A stretch of 64,000 bases of DNA from Alphaproteobacteria bacterium (lineage in GTDB: Bacteria > Pseudomonadota > Alphaproteobacteria > Rhizobiales > Hyphomicrobiaceae). Positions 1-7,603 of the stretch are shown one piece after another; within the stretch, counting starts at the first letter, position 1; each line of letters opens with the position of its first letter. Both the position numbers and the translations under genes were made by a program. Below the pieces are notes generated by a model. It saw only the letters and a list, made by a program, of their open reading frames with translations. It did not search any database and had not been told where the DNA came from. The DNA lies in NCBI GenBank assembly GCA_019137195.1, contig JAGVSR010000064.1:1-64000 (forward strand), in the 5' to 3' direction.

Positions 1-84
1 AGGCTCACCGCCTATACGGCGGCGATGATGGCCTGGAACCTCGCGGCAAAACTCACCAACGAAAGCACCACCCATGCCGACTAG
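1..84 (+). CDS. C-terminal end of an unidentified phage-like protein (partial)
   Basis: Frame 1 is open from the window edge to the TAG at 82-84 and gives 27 residues ending in KLTNESTTHAD. The next gene starts inside it at 74, so the two overlap in the way genes of a compact phage or mobile-element operon do. Too little is visible to assign a function. The call rests on the overlap and on codon use like that of the following genes. Confidence 0.5.
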   Translation, partial: RLTAYTAAMMAWNLAAKLTNESTTHAD

Positions 85-400
85 CACCTGTCCCTACTGT
101 GATAGCGACTTCCACTGGATCTGGGACGACGCCTTCATGAAGTTCGGCTTTCGTGACGGGGCCAAGGGCCACCTGACCGAAACCGTCGCCGAGGTGCTTC
201 GGAAGGCAGGTTACACCGTCAAGGTCGAACCCTGGGGCATCCACAACGTGGTCATCGACTCCATCCGCAAGGGTGGCATCGAGCTGATACCGATGCAGCG
301 CATCAGGTTCGGCTATGATGAACCGCGCAATTATCTGCCGAAAAAGCTCATTAGGCTATTGGACAGGGAGCTACACGCGAGCTGGGAGGCGGTCGCATGA
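74..400 (+). CDS. Hypothetical phage-like protein, 108 aa
   Basis: I do not recognise a family. Near the N-terminus is a CPYC pair (TSTCPYCDSDFHW), which could be half of a metal site or a redox pair, but no second Cys pair is visible. The rest is a mixed alpha/beta sequence with several Trp and Tyr and no membrane segment or signal peptide. It overlaps the preceding reading frame and its stop overlaps the ATG of the next gene (ATGA at 397-400), so the three genes are probably translationally coupled. The methyltransferase two genes downstream suggests an accessory role in a prophage or integrated element. Confidence 0.6.
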   Translation: MPTSTCPYCDSDFHWIWDDAFMKFGFRDGAKGHLTETVAEVLRKAGYTVKVEPWGIHNVVIDSIRKGGIELIPMQRIRFGYDEPRNYLPKKLIRLLDRELHASWEAVA

Positions 401-723
401 AGAGCGCGCCCACCTTGACACCGACGGTGCTCACCGAAGAGCAATTCGACGAGCGGTTCCCACTGCTGACCAATCACCTCGATGGCAACGCGTCCTACGA
501 CGGCTGCATGTTCGAGACCTACGGACCTGAACTCGCCTTTGTGCGCCAGCAGAACCCTGACTGCATCTGGACGCTCATGACCGATGACAACGGCTTGCTC
601 TGCCTTGCGAGCGGGTACCATTTTGTCAACCGGCTGGGCTACCTGATTAGCACAGTCCCGGTCGAAGCCGGACTGGACTACTTCGTCCCCCTTGAAGAAC
701 CTGACGAGGAGGCGGACGCATGA
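397..723 (+). CDS. Hypothetical phage-like protein, 108 aa
   Basis: This is a soluble acidic protein (C-terminus EEPDEEADA) with no recognised family. The ATG overlaps the previous stop as ATGA, and the stop overlaps the next ATG at 720 in the same way, so it sits in a tightly coupled cassette. Its middle part (PDCIWTLMTDDNGLLCLASG followed by YHFVNRLGYLIS) looks like a small beta-rich fold. Small acidic proteins of this size are common in phage accessory cassettes, but no specific role can be read from the sequence. Confidence 0.6.
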   Translation: MKSAPTLTPTVLTEEQFDERFPLLTNHLDGNASYDGCMFETYGPELAFVRQQNPDCIWTLMTDDNGLLCLASGYHFVNRLGYLISTVPVEAGLDYFVPLEEPDEEADA

Positions 724-1385
724 GCGCCATCCGTCTCCTTCACCCCCGTGAAATTGCGATGCGCCGGAGCGCCAGCCCAACGGTTCGTGCGTTCCGGATG
801 GGCCCGCAAATTGCGCCGCATCGGGCGGCCTACGAGTTCTACCCGACCCCGCCGGAAGCGACCCGCGCGCTCCTTTCCGTGGAATCCTTCGACGGTCCCA
901 TCTGGGAGCCGGCTTGCGGGCAGGGGCACATTAGCAAGGTGCTCGTTGATGCTGGATATGAGGTGGTCTCGACCGACCTCGTGGCGTATGGCTACGGCGA
1001 AGCGAACCGCGACTTTCTCGCCGAAACCCGGCCTCTGGCCAAGCACATCGTCACCAACCCGCCGTATGGGCGGGGTCTGGCGGATGCGTTTGCGAAACAT
1101 GCGCTGAACCTGACCCGCGAGACCGGCGGCACGGTTGCCATGCTGATGAACCTCAGTGGGCTCTGCCATCCGCTGCGCCACGACTTCTACGTCAGCCAAC
1201 CGCCGGCCGTGATCTACGCGCTCGACGAGTGCACGTGTTGGCCCTACGGCGACCCGTCACGCGCGACGACGAGCATCGCGAAGCAGCGCTATTGCTGGAT
1301 CGTGTGGAAGCATGGGCACGATGGACCGACACTCTTTCGCTGGCTCAGCACGCGCGCGCTGCGGATGCAGACGCGACTGCAGTGA
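720..1385 (+). CDS. Phage-type DNA adenine methyltransferase
   Basis: The protein probably transfers a methyl group from S-adenosylmethionine to adenine in DNA. It has the two signatures of amino-methyltransferases: an AdoMet-binding motif I as EPACGQG at residues 63-69 and the catalytic motif NPPYG at 113-117. A PTPPEATRALL segment before motif I is typical of phage-encoded adenine methyltransferases. At 221 aa it is short and no separate target-recognition domain is seen. No restriction enzyme lies beside it, so an orphan, phage-protective enzyme fits better than a restriction-modification system. It is the last gene before the tRNA-Ala, coupled to the upstream genes by an ATGA overlap. Confidence 0.8.
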   Translation: MSAIRLLHPREIAMRRSASPTVRAFRMGPQIAPHRAAYEFYPTPPEATRALLSVESFDGPIWEPACGQGHISKVLVDAGYEVVSTDLVAYGYGEANRDFLAETRPLAKHIVTNPPYGRGLADAFAKHALNLTRETGGTVAMLMNLSGLCHPLRHDFYVSQPPAVIYALDECTCWPYGDPSRATTSIAKQRYCWIVWKHGHDGPTLFRWLSTRALRMQTRLQ

Positions 1386-1446
1386 CCGGCCGATTCCGGC
1401 GACCCATGCAGCGAGTTGGCGGAGGAGCTTTGGATTTTGTTTGGGT

Positions 1447-1466
1447 GTTTGCTAGGCGTTTGCTAG
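1447..1466. repeat. Direct repeat GTTTGCTAG x2, possible att/recombination arm
   Basis: The 9-base word GTTTGCTAG occurs at 1447-1455 and again at 1458-1466 with two bases between. It lies between the last phage-like gene and the 3' end of tRNA-Ala. Paired short direct repeats beside a tRNA can be integrase arm sites, but no integrase gene is visible, so this role is inferred. Confidence 0.35.
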
Positions 1467-1475
1467 CGGCTTCTT

Positions 1476-1491
1476 GGCGGTTTTGACCGCC
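1476..1491. terminator. Short hairpin between methyltransferase and tRNA-Ala
   Basis: GGCGGT at 1476-1481 pairs with ACCGCC at 1486-1491 around a TTTG loop. It lies downstream of both converging genes, the methyltransferase and the tRNA. No strong T-run follows on either side, so if it is a terminator it is a weak one. Confidence 0.35.
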
Positions 1492-1512
1492 GCTGTAACG
1501 CCTTGATATTAT

Positions 1513-1588
1513 TGGTGGAGCCGAGGGGAATCGAACCCCTGACCTCTGCAGTGCGATTGCAGCGCTCTCCCATCTGAGCTACGGCCCC
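1513..1588 (-). tRNA. tRNA-Ala (anticodon CGC)
   Basis: The reverse strand reads GGGGCCG, then GCTC..GAGC as the D stem, CTGCA-ATCGCAC-TGCAG as the anticodon arm (anticodon CGC after U33), AGGGG-TTCGATT-CCCCT as the T arm, and an acceptor closed by CGGCTCC, discriminator A and encoded CCA. Length is 76 nt and all arms pair. The 3' end points toward the phage-like genes, the usual side for integration of mobile elements. Confidence 0.93.
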
Positions 1589-1730
1589 GAACCGGGAAGG
1601 GCGCATTTAGGGCGTGGGGGTTCCTGTTGTCAAGGAACGCCGGGTCGTCTCGGCCGGCGGCGACGACGCGCTGGCGTCGGCTCGTATCCGCTCGCATCCG
1701 CTCGCGGCGGGACGTGCCGGCGAGGTGGCG

Positions 1731-2213
1731 TCACCCCGGTATGTCCGGCTCGACGAGGGCGGCGAGCTGGACGAGGCTCTCCTGCCAGCCCAGGTAGCAG
1801 GCTTCGACGGGAATGGCGGCGGAAATTCCCGACTGCTCGATCGAGACGTCGGTGCCGACGGAGACGGCCTTCAGGACGACCGTCACCTCCATCACGCCGG
1901 GCAGGCCGGGGTCGTCGAAGCGGTCGGTATAGCGGATGCGCTCATGGGGCACGAGCTCGAGATACTCGCCGCCGAAGGAGTGACCCGAGCCGGTTGTGAA
2001 ATTCGTGAACGACATCCGGAACGTACCGCCGACATTGGGGTCCATATGGTGGACCTTGCAGGTGAAGCCGCGGGGCGGCAGCCACTTGGCCATGGCGTCG
2101 GCGTCGAGGAAGGCGCGGTAGACCTTCTCGGGCTTGGCGGCAAGAACGCGGTGCAGGCGCACGGTACTGCCTGCCGCGGCGGAGGCAGCTTTCGGCTTCG
2201 TGGTGTTGGACAT
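1731..2213 (-). CDS. SRPBCC/AHSA1-family protein (START-like fold)
   Basis: This 160-residue protein belongs to the Aha1-C/SRPBCC group of small hydrophobic-cavity proteins, recognised from RVLAAKPEKVYRAFLDAD, the KWLPPRGF turn, FRMSF and the GWQESLVQLAALVE C-terminal helix. Members bind hydrophobic ligands and are usually of unknown substrate. The start at 2213 is chosen because AGGAGA lies just upstream and the recognisable fold begins shortly after; an upstream extension in the same frame to 2399 has unconvincing composition. Such genes often accompany an ArsR regulator, but none is present here. It looks monocistronic. Confidence 0.85.
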   Translation of the reverse strand: MSNTTKPKAASAAAGSTVRLHRVLAAKPEKVYRAFLDADAMAKWLPPRGFTCKVHHMDPNVGGTFRMSFTNFTTGSGHSFGGEYLELVPHERIRYTDRFDDPGLPGVMEVTVVLKAVSVGTDVSIEQSGISAAIPVEACYLGWQESLVQLAALVEPDIPG

Positions 2214-2547
2214 GGGCGTCTCCTGGCTGCAGCTATGGGAAGCGTTCCTTGCTCGGGCCTGCGATGTGGCACACGTCGCCTGTGTGAAACACTCGGCGCC
2301 ATCATGCGATCGAACCATCGCCCCGGAGTCAACCGCCGTGGCGAGGCGGGCGGTCGCCGACGGACGGCGCAACCGTCGGCGGACAGGGCCTGCCGGCAAC
2401 CGCCGGTCTGCCGCTCCTCCGTCCTCAATCCCTCACAATTGTTGATCATCAGCGGAGGCGTCTTGCATTCGGCCGCGATCATGAAAGGCTCGATGGCCGC
2501 AAGCATGGCAACTCGATCGCTGTCACGTGGACAATGGAGCATCCTCG
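2214..2547. other. Divergent intergenic region, no gene seen
   Basis: These 334 bases separate the divergent AHSA1-like and SET-domain genes and must hold both promoters. Frames are open by chance in this GC-rich DNA, but none has a convincing ribosome site or protein-like composition. I see no strong palindrome. Confidence 0.5.
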
Positions 2548-2976
2548 ATGCTGACGGTTAGAACTCAGGTTCAAGCCAGCCCGATTGCAGGCCTCGGACT
2601 TTTCGCTGCCGAGGCGATCGCCGCCGGGCAAGTGTGGTGGAAATTCGACCGGCGGATCGACCGGACCTACACGCAGGAGGAATTCGACGCGCTGCCGGGA
2701 CACATCCAGGACTGGCTCGGAACCTATGCCTATCTGCAGGGCGGCGTGTGGGTGCTGTGCGGCGACCACGCCAAGTTCGTCAATCACAGCGAGATGCCGA
2801 ACAGCGTGACGGTCGGCGACGAGAGCATCGCACTGCGCGATATTGCGGCCGGAGAGGAGATCGTCGAGAACTACCGCGAGTTCTGCGAGGACTGGCCGCT
2901 GATCCCTTTTCTCAATGCTGACGCAGCGGCACCGGCGGCCGCAGCCTCGTTGCCGGCCCTGCAGGCGCCGGTGTGA
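2548..2976 (+). CDS. SET-domain protein-lysine methyltransferase-like protein
   Basis: This 142-residue protein carries the core SET signatures: an N-terminal SPIAGLGLFAAEAI strand, FVNHSEMPNS with N79-H80-S81 at the AdoMet/pseudoknot position, and GEEIVENY with the conserved Tyr at 109. Bacterial SET proteins of this size are thought to methylate lysines or to be divergent relatives; the substrate is unknown. The ATG at 2548 is preferred over a GTG at 2527 because GGAG at 2536-2539 is spaced correctly for it. The C-terminus is an Ala/Pro-rich tail. It stands alone between the AHSA1-like gene and ppsA, in the same direction as ppsA. Confidence 0.85.
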   Translation: MLTVRTQVQASPIAGLGLFAAEAIAAGQVWWKFDRRIDRTYTQEEFDALPGHIQDWLGTYAYLQGGVWVLCGDHAKFVNHSEMPNSVTVGDESIALRDIAAGEEIVENYREFCEDWPLIPFLNADAAAPAAAASLPALQAPV

Positions 2977-3112
2977 CCGGCCGGCTCGCCAGCCGGGCTC
3001 GCGAGCGCTTCGATGTGGTAGGATGGCGGGGCATCGGTCCGGCACGGCCTGGTGCCGCAGCACGGCTTTGACGCCGTGACGCGATCCGCCATATCCAGCC
3101 CGCGAGGTCCCC

Positions 3113-5548
3113 ATGCCCACGCGTCCTGAAGCGACGAGCCCGCCCTACGTTCTTCGCCTCGGCGAGACCGGCCTCGGGGACGTGGGGCGTGTGGGCGGCA
3201 AGAACGCCTCGCTCGGCGAGATGATCCGGAGCCTTTCGTCAGAGGGCGTCAAGGTGCCGGACGGATTTGCCACCACGGCTACCGCATACCGGCGTTTCAT
3301 CGCCGAGACCGGCCTCGACGCCGGCATCGGCCGGCACCTCGACCGGCTGGCGAACGGTGAGGCGGCGCTCGCCGACACTGGCAGCGCCATCCGGCGGCTC
3401 ATCCTCGATGCCGAGATCCCGGGAGACGTCGCCGCCGCAATCACCGCCGCCTACCAGGATCTCTCGCGGGCGAGCGGCCAGACGGACGTCGAGGTCGCGG
3501 TCAGATCGAGCGCGACGGCGGAGGACCTGCCGGATGCCAGCTTCGCCGGTCAGCAGGAGACGTTCCTCAACGTGCGTGGCGAGCGGGCCGTGCTCGCCGC
3601 CTGCCGGCGATGCTTCGCCTCGCTCTTTACCGATCGGGCCATCAGCTACCGCGAGGCCAAGGGCTTCGGCCACCTCGATGTGGCACTCTCGGCCGGCGTG
3701 CAACGCATGGTGCGGTCCGACCTCGCCTCGTCGGGCGTCATGTTCTCGATCGATCCCGAGACCGGGTTCCCAGGCGTGGTCGTGATCGACGGAGCCTGGG
3801 GGCTCGGCGAGACGGTGGTGCAGGGCTCGGTCATTCCCGACAAGATGATGGTGTTCAAGCCGGCGCTCGAGAGCGCCGGCAGGGTGCCCATCATCGAGAA
3901 GACGCTCGGCTCAAAGGAGAAGAAGCTCGTCTACGCGACGGGCGGCAGCGGGCGGACGCAGACGATGCCGACGACGGCGCGCGAGCGGCAGTCGTTCGTG
4001 CTCACGGATGCCGAGACCGTCGAGCTCGCCCGGGCTGCGCTGGTCATCGAGCGACACTACGGCCGGCCCATGGACATGGAGTGGGCCAAGGACGGGATGA
4101 CTGGCGACCTTTGGATCGTGCAGGCGCGGCCCGAGACCGTGCAGTCGGCGACCGCCGCAACCTCGATGAAGGTCTACCGGCTCAAGGAGAAGAAGACGGC
4201 CCTCCTCACCGGGGCGGCCATCGGGCAGGCGATTACCACGGGGGCGGTGTGCCACATCAGGAGCGCGGCGGAGATCGGCCGCTTCCGGCCAGGCTCAATT
4301 CTCGTCACCGAGATCACCGACCCGGACTGGGGCCCGATCATGCGCCAGGCGTCCGGCATCATCACCGATCTCGGAGGCACGACGAGCCATGCGGCGATCG
4401 TCAGTCGCGAGCTCGGCGTGCCGGCCGTGGTCGGCACGCGGATCGGCACGGATGTGCTGAAGGACGGCGCCACCGTGACGCTCTCCTGTGCCGAAGGCGA
4501 CGAGGGACGCATCTACGACGGCGCGCTGCGCTTCGAGACGAGCGAGGTCGACTTCGCGACGCTGCCGGCGACGCGGACGGCGATGATGGTGAACCTCGCA
4601 AGCCCTGCGGCGGCGTTTCGCTGGTGGCGGCTGCCGGCCAGAGGCGTAGGCCTCGCGCGCATGGAATTCATCGTCAATAACGCCATCAAGGTGCATCCGA
4701 TGGCACTCGTCCATCCCGAGAAGGTGGACGATCGCGACGCTCGCCGGCAGATCGAGGCGCTGACCAAGGGCTACGCGTCGCCGGCCGACTACTTCGTCGA
4801 GCGGCTGGCGCGTGGGGTCGCGAGGATCGCCGCGGCATACCATCCCCATCCCGTGATCGTGCGTCTCAGCGACTTCAAGACCAACGAGTACGCGAACCTT
4901 CTCGGCGGGGCCGGTTTCGAGCCCAAGGAGGAAAATCCGATGCTCGGGTTCCGCGGCGCGTCGCGCTACTACAACCCGCGCTATCGCGAGGGCTTCGCGC
5001 TCGAGTGCCGAGCCTTGAAGATGGCCCGCGAGGACATCGGGCTCGACAACATCGTGGTCATGGTCCCGTTCTGCCGTACGCCGGCCGAGGCCGACCGCGT
5101 GCTTGCGGTGATGGCGGAGAACGGGCTTCGGCGCGGGGAACACGGGCTCGAGGTCTACATGATGTGCGAGATCCCGGCCAACGTGATCCTGGCCGAGGAG
5201 TTCGCGACGCGGTTCGACGGCTTCTCCATCGGCAGCAACGACCTGACGCAGCTCGTGCTCGGCATCGACCGCGATTCGGCCGAGCTTTCCGACCTCTTCG
5301 ACGAGCGCAACGAGGCCGTCAAATGGGCGATCCGCGAGGCGATCAGGAAGGCGCACGCGGCCGGCATCAAGGTCGGCATCTGCGGCCAGGCACCGAGCAA
5401 CTATCCCGAGTTCGCGGCGTTCCTGGTCGGGGAGGGGATCGACAGCATCTCGCTCACGCCCGACAGCTTTGCCGCCACCATCCGGCGCGTGGCCGAGGTG
5501 GAGCAGCAGCTTGCTGCCGAGCGGGGGAGACCCGCCGCGAAGACGTAA
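3113..5548 (+). CDS. ppsA: Phosphoenolpyruvate synthase
   Basis: The enzyme converts pyruvate, ATP and water to PEP, AMP and phosphate, feeding gluconeogenesis in the cytoplasm. The 811 residues are close to the usual ~790. Domain order is the ATP-grasp-like nucleotide domain (VGGKNASLGEMI near the N-terminus, AVRSSATAEDLPDASFAGQQ), the swivelling phosphohistidine domain with GGTTSHAAI (His426), and the C-terminal PEP/pyruvate TIM barrel ending in GICGQAPSNYPEF with Cys757 as the expected general acid. A GAGG ribosome site precedes the ATG. It appears monocistronic. Growth on C2/C3 compounds, also suggested by prpE at 23 kb, would need this gluconeogenic step. Confidence 0.95.
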   Translation: MPTRPEATSPPYVLRLGETGLGDVGRVGGKNASLGEMIRSLSSEGVKVPDGFATTATAYRRFIAETGLDAGIGRHLDRLANGEAALADTGSAIRRLILDAEIPGDVAAAITAAYQDLSRASGQTDVEVAVRSSATAEDLPDASFAGQQETFLNVRGERAVLAACRRCFASLFTDRAISYREAKGFGHLDVALSAGVQRMVRSDLASSGVMFSIDPETGFPGVVVIDGAWGLGETVVQGSVIPDKMMVFKPALESAGRVPIIEKTLGSKEKKLVYATGGSGRTQTMPTTARERQSFVLTDAETVELARAALVIERHYGRPMDMEWAKDGMTGDLWIVQARPETVQSATAATSMKVYRLKEKKTALLTGAAIGQAITTGAVCHIRSAAEIGRFRPGSILVTEITDPDWGPIMRQASGIITDLGGTTSHAAIVSRELGVPAVVGTRIGTDVLKDGATVTLSCAEGDEGRIYDGALRFETSEVDFATLPATRTAMMVNLASPAAAFRWWRLPARGVGLARMEFIVNNAIKVHPMALVHPEKVDDRDARRQIEALTKGYASPADYFVERLARGVARIAAAYHPHPVIVRLSDFKTNEYANLLGGAGFEPKEENPMLGFRGASRYYNPRYREGFALECRALKMAREDIGLDNIVVMVPFCRTPAEADRVLAVMAENGLRRGEHGLEVYMMCEIPANVILAEEFATRFDGFSIGSNDLTQLVLGIDRDSAELSDLFDERNEAVKWAIREAIRKAHAAGIKVGICGQAPSNYPEFAAFLVGEGIDSISLTPDSFAATIRRVAEVEQQLAAERGRPAAKT

Positions 5549-5619
5549 TCCCATTGGGTGGTTGCCAGTCTCTCGCGAGCGCCTAATATCGGATTTGCGA
5601 GCGTATCCGGGGGGAGATC

Positions 5620-6705
5620 ATGGCCGTCGACGACGAGCTGTCGCACGAGGAACTGCTGACGCGCCTGCAGGCCTTGGCCGAGCGCGCGATCCATCGCTTC
5701 GACCTGCCTTCGGGGGCGACGGCGAAGCTCATCAACCTGTCGGAGAACGCGACCTATCGCATCGACGATCTGGCGTCGGGGCAGAAGTGGGCGCTACGCG
5801 TGCATCGCGAGGGCTATCATTCGCGCCGGGGCATCGCGTCCGAACTCTTGTGGCAGCAGGCGCTCAAGGCCGATGGGGCCATCATCACCGCGTCGCCGAT
5901 CAGGGGACGCGACGGGGAGCTCATCCAGACGGTCGCGGTCGACGGCCTGCCGCGGCCACGCAACGCCGTGCTGTTCGAGTGGGAGGCGGGAGGCGAACCG
6001 GCGGCAGACGACATCCACGGCTACGAGCTTCTCGGCGAGGCCGCGGCGCGGATGCACCTGCACGTCAAGGCGTGGTCACGGCCTGCTTGGTTCGAGCGCC
6101 ATACCTGGGACTACGAGACGAGTCTCGGCGCTACGCCGCATTGGGGGCGCTGGCGTGACGGCATGGGAATGACGGCCGAGATCGAGGCCGTGCTCGGCAG
6201 GACGGTCGACCTCATCCGGCGGCGACTCGAGGCCTTCGGCAAGGGACCGGAGCGGTTCGGGCTCGTGCATGGCGACATGCGGCTCGCAAACCTGCTGATG
6301 GACGGGCGCACGGTCAAGGTGATCGACTTCGACGACTGCGGCTTCTCCTGGTTCCTCTACGATTGCGCGACCACGGTATCGTTCTTCGAGCACGAGACTA
6401 CGGTGCCGACGCTGCTCGCTGCCTGGGTCAAGGGCTACCGGCGCGTGGCACCGCTCTCTGCCGAGGACGAGGCGGAGATCGAGACCTTCGTCATGTTGCG
6501 GCGACTTCTCCTGGTCGCGTGGATCGGCTCGCATTCGGAGACGGAGCTCGCCCAGTCGATGGGGGTTGCCTACACGCAAAGCACCGTACCGCTGTGTGAG
6601 CGGTATCTCGCGAAGTTCGGCGGCCGAACGGAGGCCAGCGCGCCCGTCGCCTCCGCTGTGGCGGGGAAGGCAAGGACGGGGTTCTGGCGCCGGCTGTTCG
6701 GGTGA
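5620..6705 (+). CDS. APH/choline-kinase-like phosphotransferase of unknown substrate
   Basis: This is a kinase of the aminoglycoside phosphotransferase/homoserine-kinase-II fold, 361 aa. The catalytic loop is VHGDMRLANLL (H217, D219, N224) and the metal-binding motif is VIDFDDCG (D236). Members phosphorylate hydroxyl groups of small molecules such as choline, homoserine, hydroxylysine or amino alcohols. A GGGGGGAG ribosome site precedes the ATG. It converges on the SDR with only about 20 bases between stops. Its nearness to a permease, B12-dependent diol dehydratase and class III PLP enzyme suggests a catabolic kinase rather than antibiotic resistance; this is inference. Confidence 0.85.
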   Translation: MAVDDELSHEELLTRLQALAERAIHRFDLPSGATAKLINLSENATYRIDDLASGQKWALRVHREGYHSRRGIASELLWQQALKADGAIITASPIRGRDGELIQTVAVDGLPRPRNAVLFEWEAGGEPAADDIHGYELLGEAAARMHLHVKAWSRPAWFERHTWDYETSLGATPHWGRWRDGMGMTAEIEAVLGRTVDLIRRRLEAFGKGPERFGLVHGDMRLANLLMDGRTVKVIDFDDCGFSWFLYDCATTVSFFEHETTVPTLLAAWVKGYRRVAPLSAEDEAEIETFVMLRRLLLVAWIGSHSETELAQSMGVAYTQSTVPLCERYLAKFGGRTEASAPVASAVAGKARTGFWRRLFG

Positions 6706-6724
6706 CGCCGGACGCTGCCCGGGT

Positions 6725-7504
6725 TCACGCCTGCGCCAGCGCGTCGAGGCTCTCGGGCAGGATCTGGCCGCCATCGACGATGATGGTCTGGCCGGTGATG
6801 TAGCCCGCTTCCTTGGAGGCAAGGAAGAGCGCTGCGTAGCCGATGTCCTCGACCGTGCCGAGCTTCTTCAGAGGCACCGAGGCAGCCATCGACTTCTGGT
6901 ACTCCTCGCCGAGCGCGATCAGACCCTCGGTCAGGATATTGCCCGGGAGTACGGCGTTGACGGTGATACCGTACTTGGCGAGCTCGATGCAGGCTGTTCG
7001 CATGAAGCCGAGCTGGCCGGCCTTGGTGGCGCCGTAGTGCGTCCAGCCGGGGAAGCCCGTGACGGGGCCGGTGATGGAGGACGTGATGACGATGCGACCC
7101 TCGCCGGTCTTCTTCAGGTGCGGCAGGCAGGCCTTGATGGACAGGAACGTGCCTTTGAGGTTCGTGCCCATCACGAAGTCCCACTCCTCTGCCGAGAGGT
7201 CCTCGATCTTGGCCTGCGGGAAGATGCCGGCGTTGGCGCAGAGCACGTCGATGCCGCCGTGAGCCGTGGCGGCGGCGTCCGCCATCACCTGCATGGAGCC
7301 CATGTCGGTGACGTCGGCCGCATGGCCCTTGGCGGTGCATCCCATGCGGCGCAGCTCGTCGGCGGCGGCCTCGGCCTCGTCCAGGTGGCGGGAGACGACG
7401 AGCACCTTGGCGCCGTTCTTGGCGAAAACCCGGGCGATGCCTTTGCCGATGCCTTTGCTGGCGCCCGTGACGACGACCGACTTCCCGGCGACAGAAGTGA
7501 GCAT
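6725..7504 (-). CDS. SDR-family NAD(P)-dependent oxidoreductase (FabG-like)
   Basis: This is a classical short-chain dehydrogenase of 259 aa with cofactor motif TGASKGIG at 13-20, NAG at 91-93, and the catalytic Ser143, Tyr157 and Lys161 (YGATK). The C-terminal EDIGYAALFLAS and GQTIIVDGGQ strings are typical. It interconverts an alcohol and a carbonyl; the substrate cannot be told from sequence. It is the last gene of a run on the minus strand that begins with the diol dehydratase, about 100 bases after the permease stop, with a terminator-like hairpin between them. It could oxidise or reduce the aldehyde or ketone made by that pathway. Confidence 0.9.
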   Translation of the reverse strand: MLTSVAGKSVVVTGASKGIGKGIARVFAKNGAKVLVVSRHLDEAEAAADELRRMGCTAKGHAADVTDMGSMQVMADAAATAHGGIDVLCANAGIFPQAKIEDLSAEEWDFVMGTNLKGTFLSIKACLPHLKKTGEGRIVITSSITGPVTGFPGWTHYGATKAGQLGFMRTACIELAKYGITVNAVLPGNILTEGLIALGEEYQKSMAASVPLKKLGTVEDIGYAALFLASKEAGYITGQTIIVDGGQILPESLDALAQA

Positions 7505-7559
7505 GATGGTGGTCTCCCCGAGTCTCGATTCTCTAGTGGTGCGATGGCGAAAATGCAGC

Positions 7560-7590
7560 CGCCCCCTCCGTTGCGGGAAGGGGCGGGGTT
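7560..7590 (-). terminator. GC-rich hairpin downstream of the permease (REP-like)
   Basis: On the minus strand, CGCCCCTTCCCG pairs imperfectly with the CGGAGGGGGCG half across a short CAA loop. It lies just past the permease stop and before the SDR start, so it may attenuate transcription into the SDR. It also resembles the dispersed palindromes at 13.0, 27.5, 45.0, 56.8 and 59.2 kb. Confidence 0.5.
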
Positions 7591-7603
7591 GCGTGTCGTG
7601 CGG

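Noticed and set aside
1614-2561. 315-codon plus-strand frame across the AHSA1 gene and its upstream gap
   Set aside because: It is antisense to a recognisable SRPBCC protein and has no family resemblance.
4295-5554. Long open frame (419 codons) antisense to ppsA
   Set aside because: It lies wholly opposite a well-conserved enzyme, is rich in Arg/Asp/His/Val as expected from antisense codon positions, and has no ribosome site or family motif.
5620-6705. APH-fold protein as an aminoglycoside-resistance gene
   Set aside because: The fold is shared with choline and homoserine kinases, there is no mobile-element context, and neighbours are catabolic.
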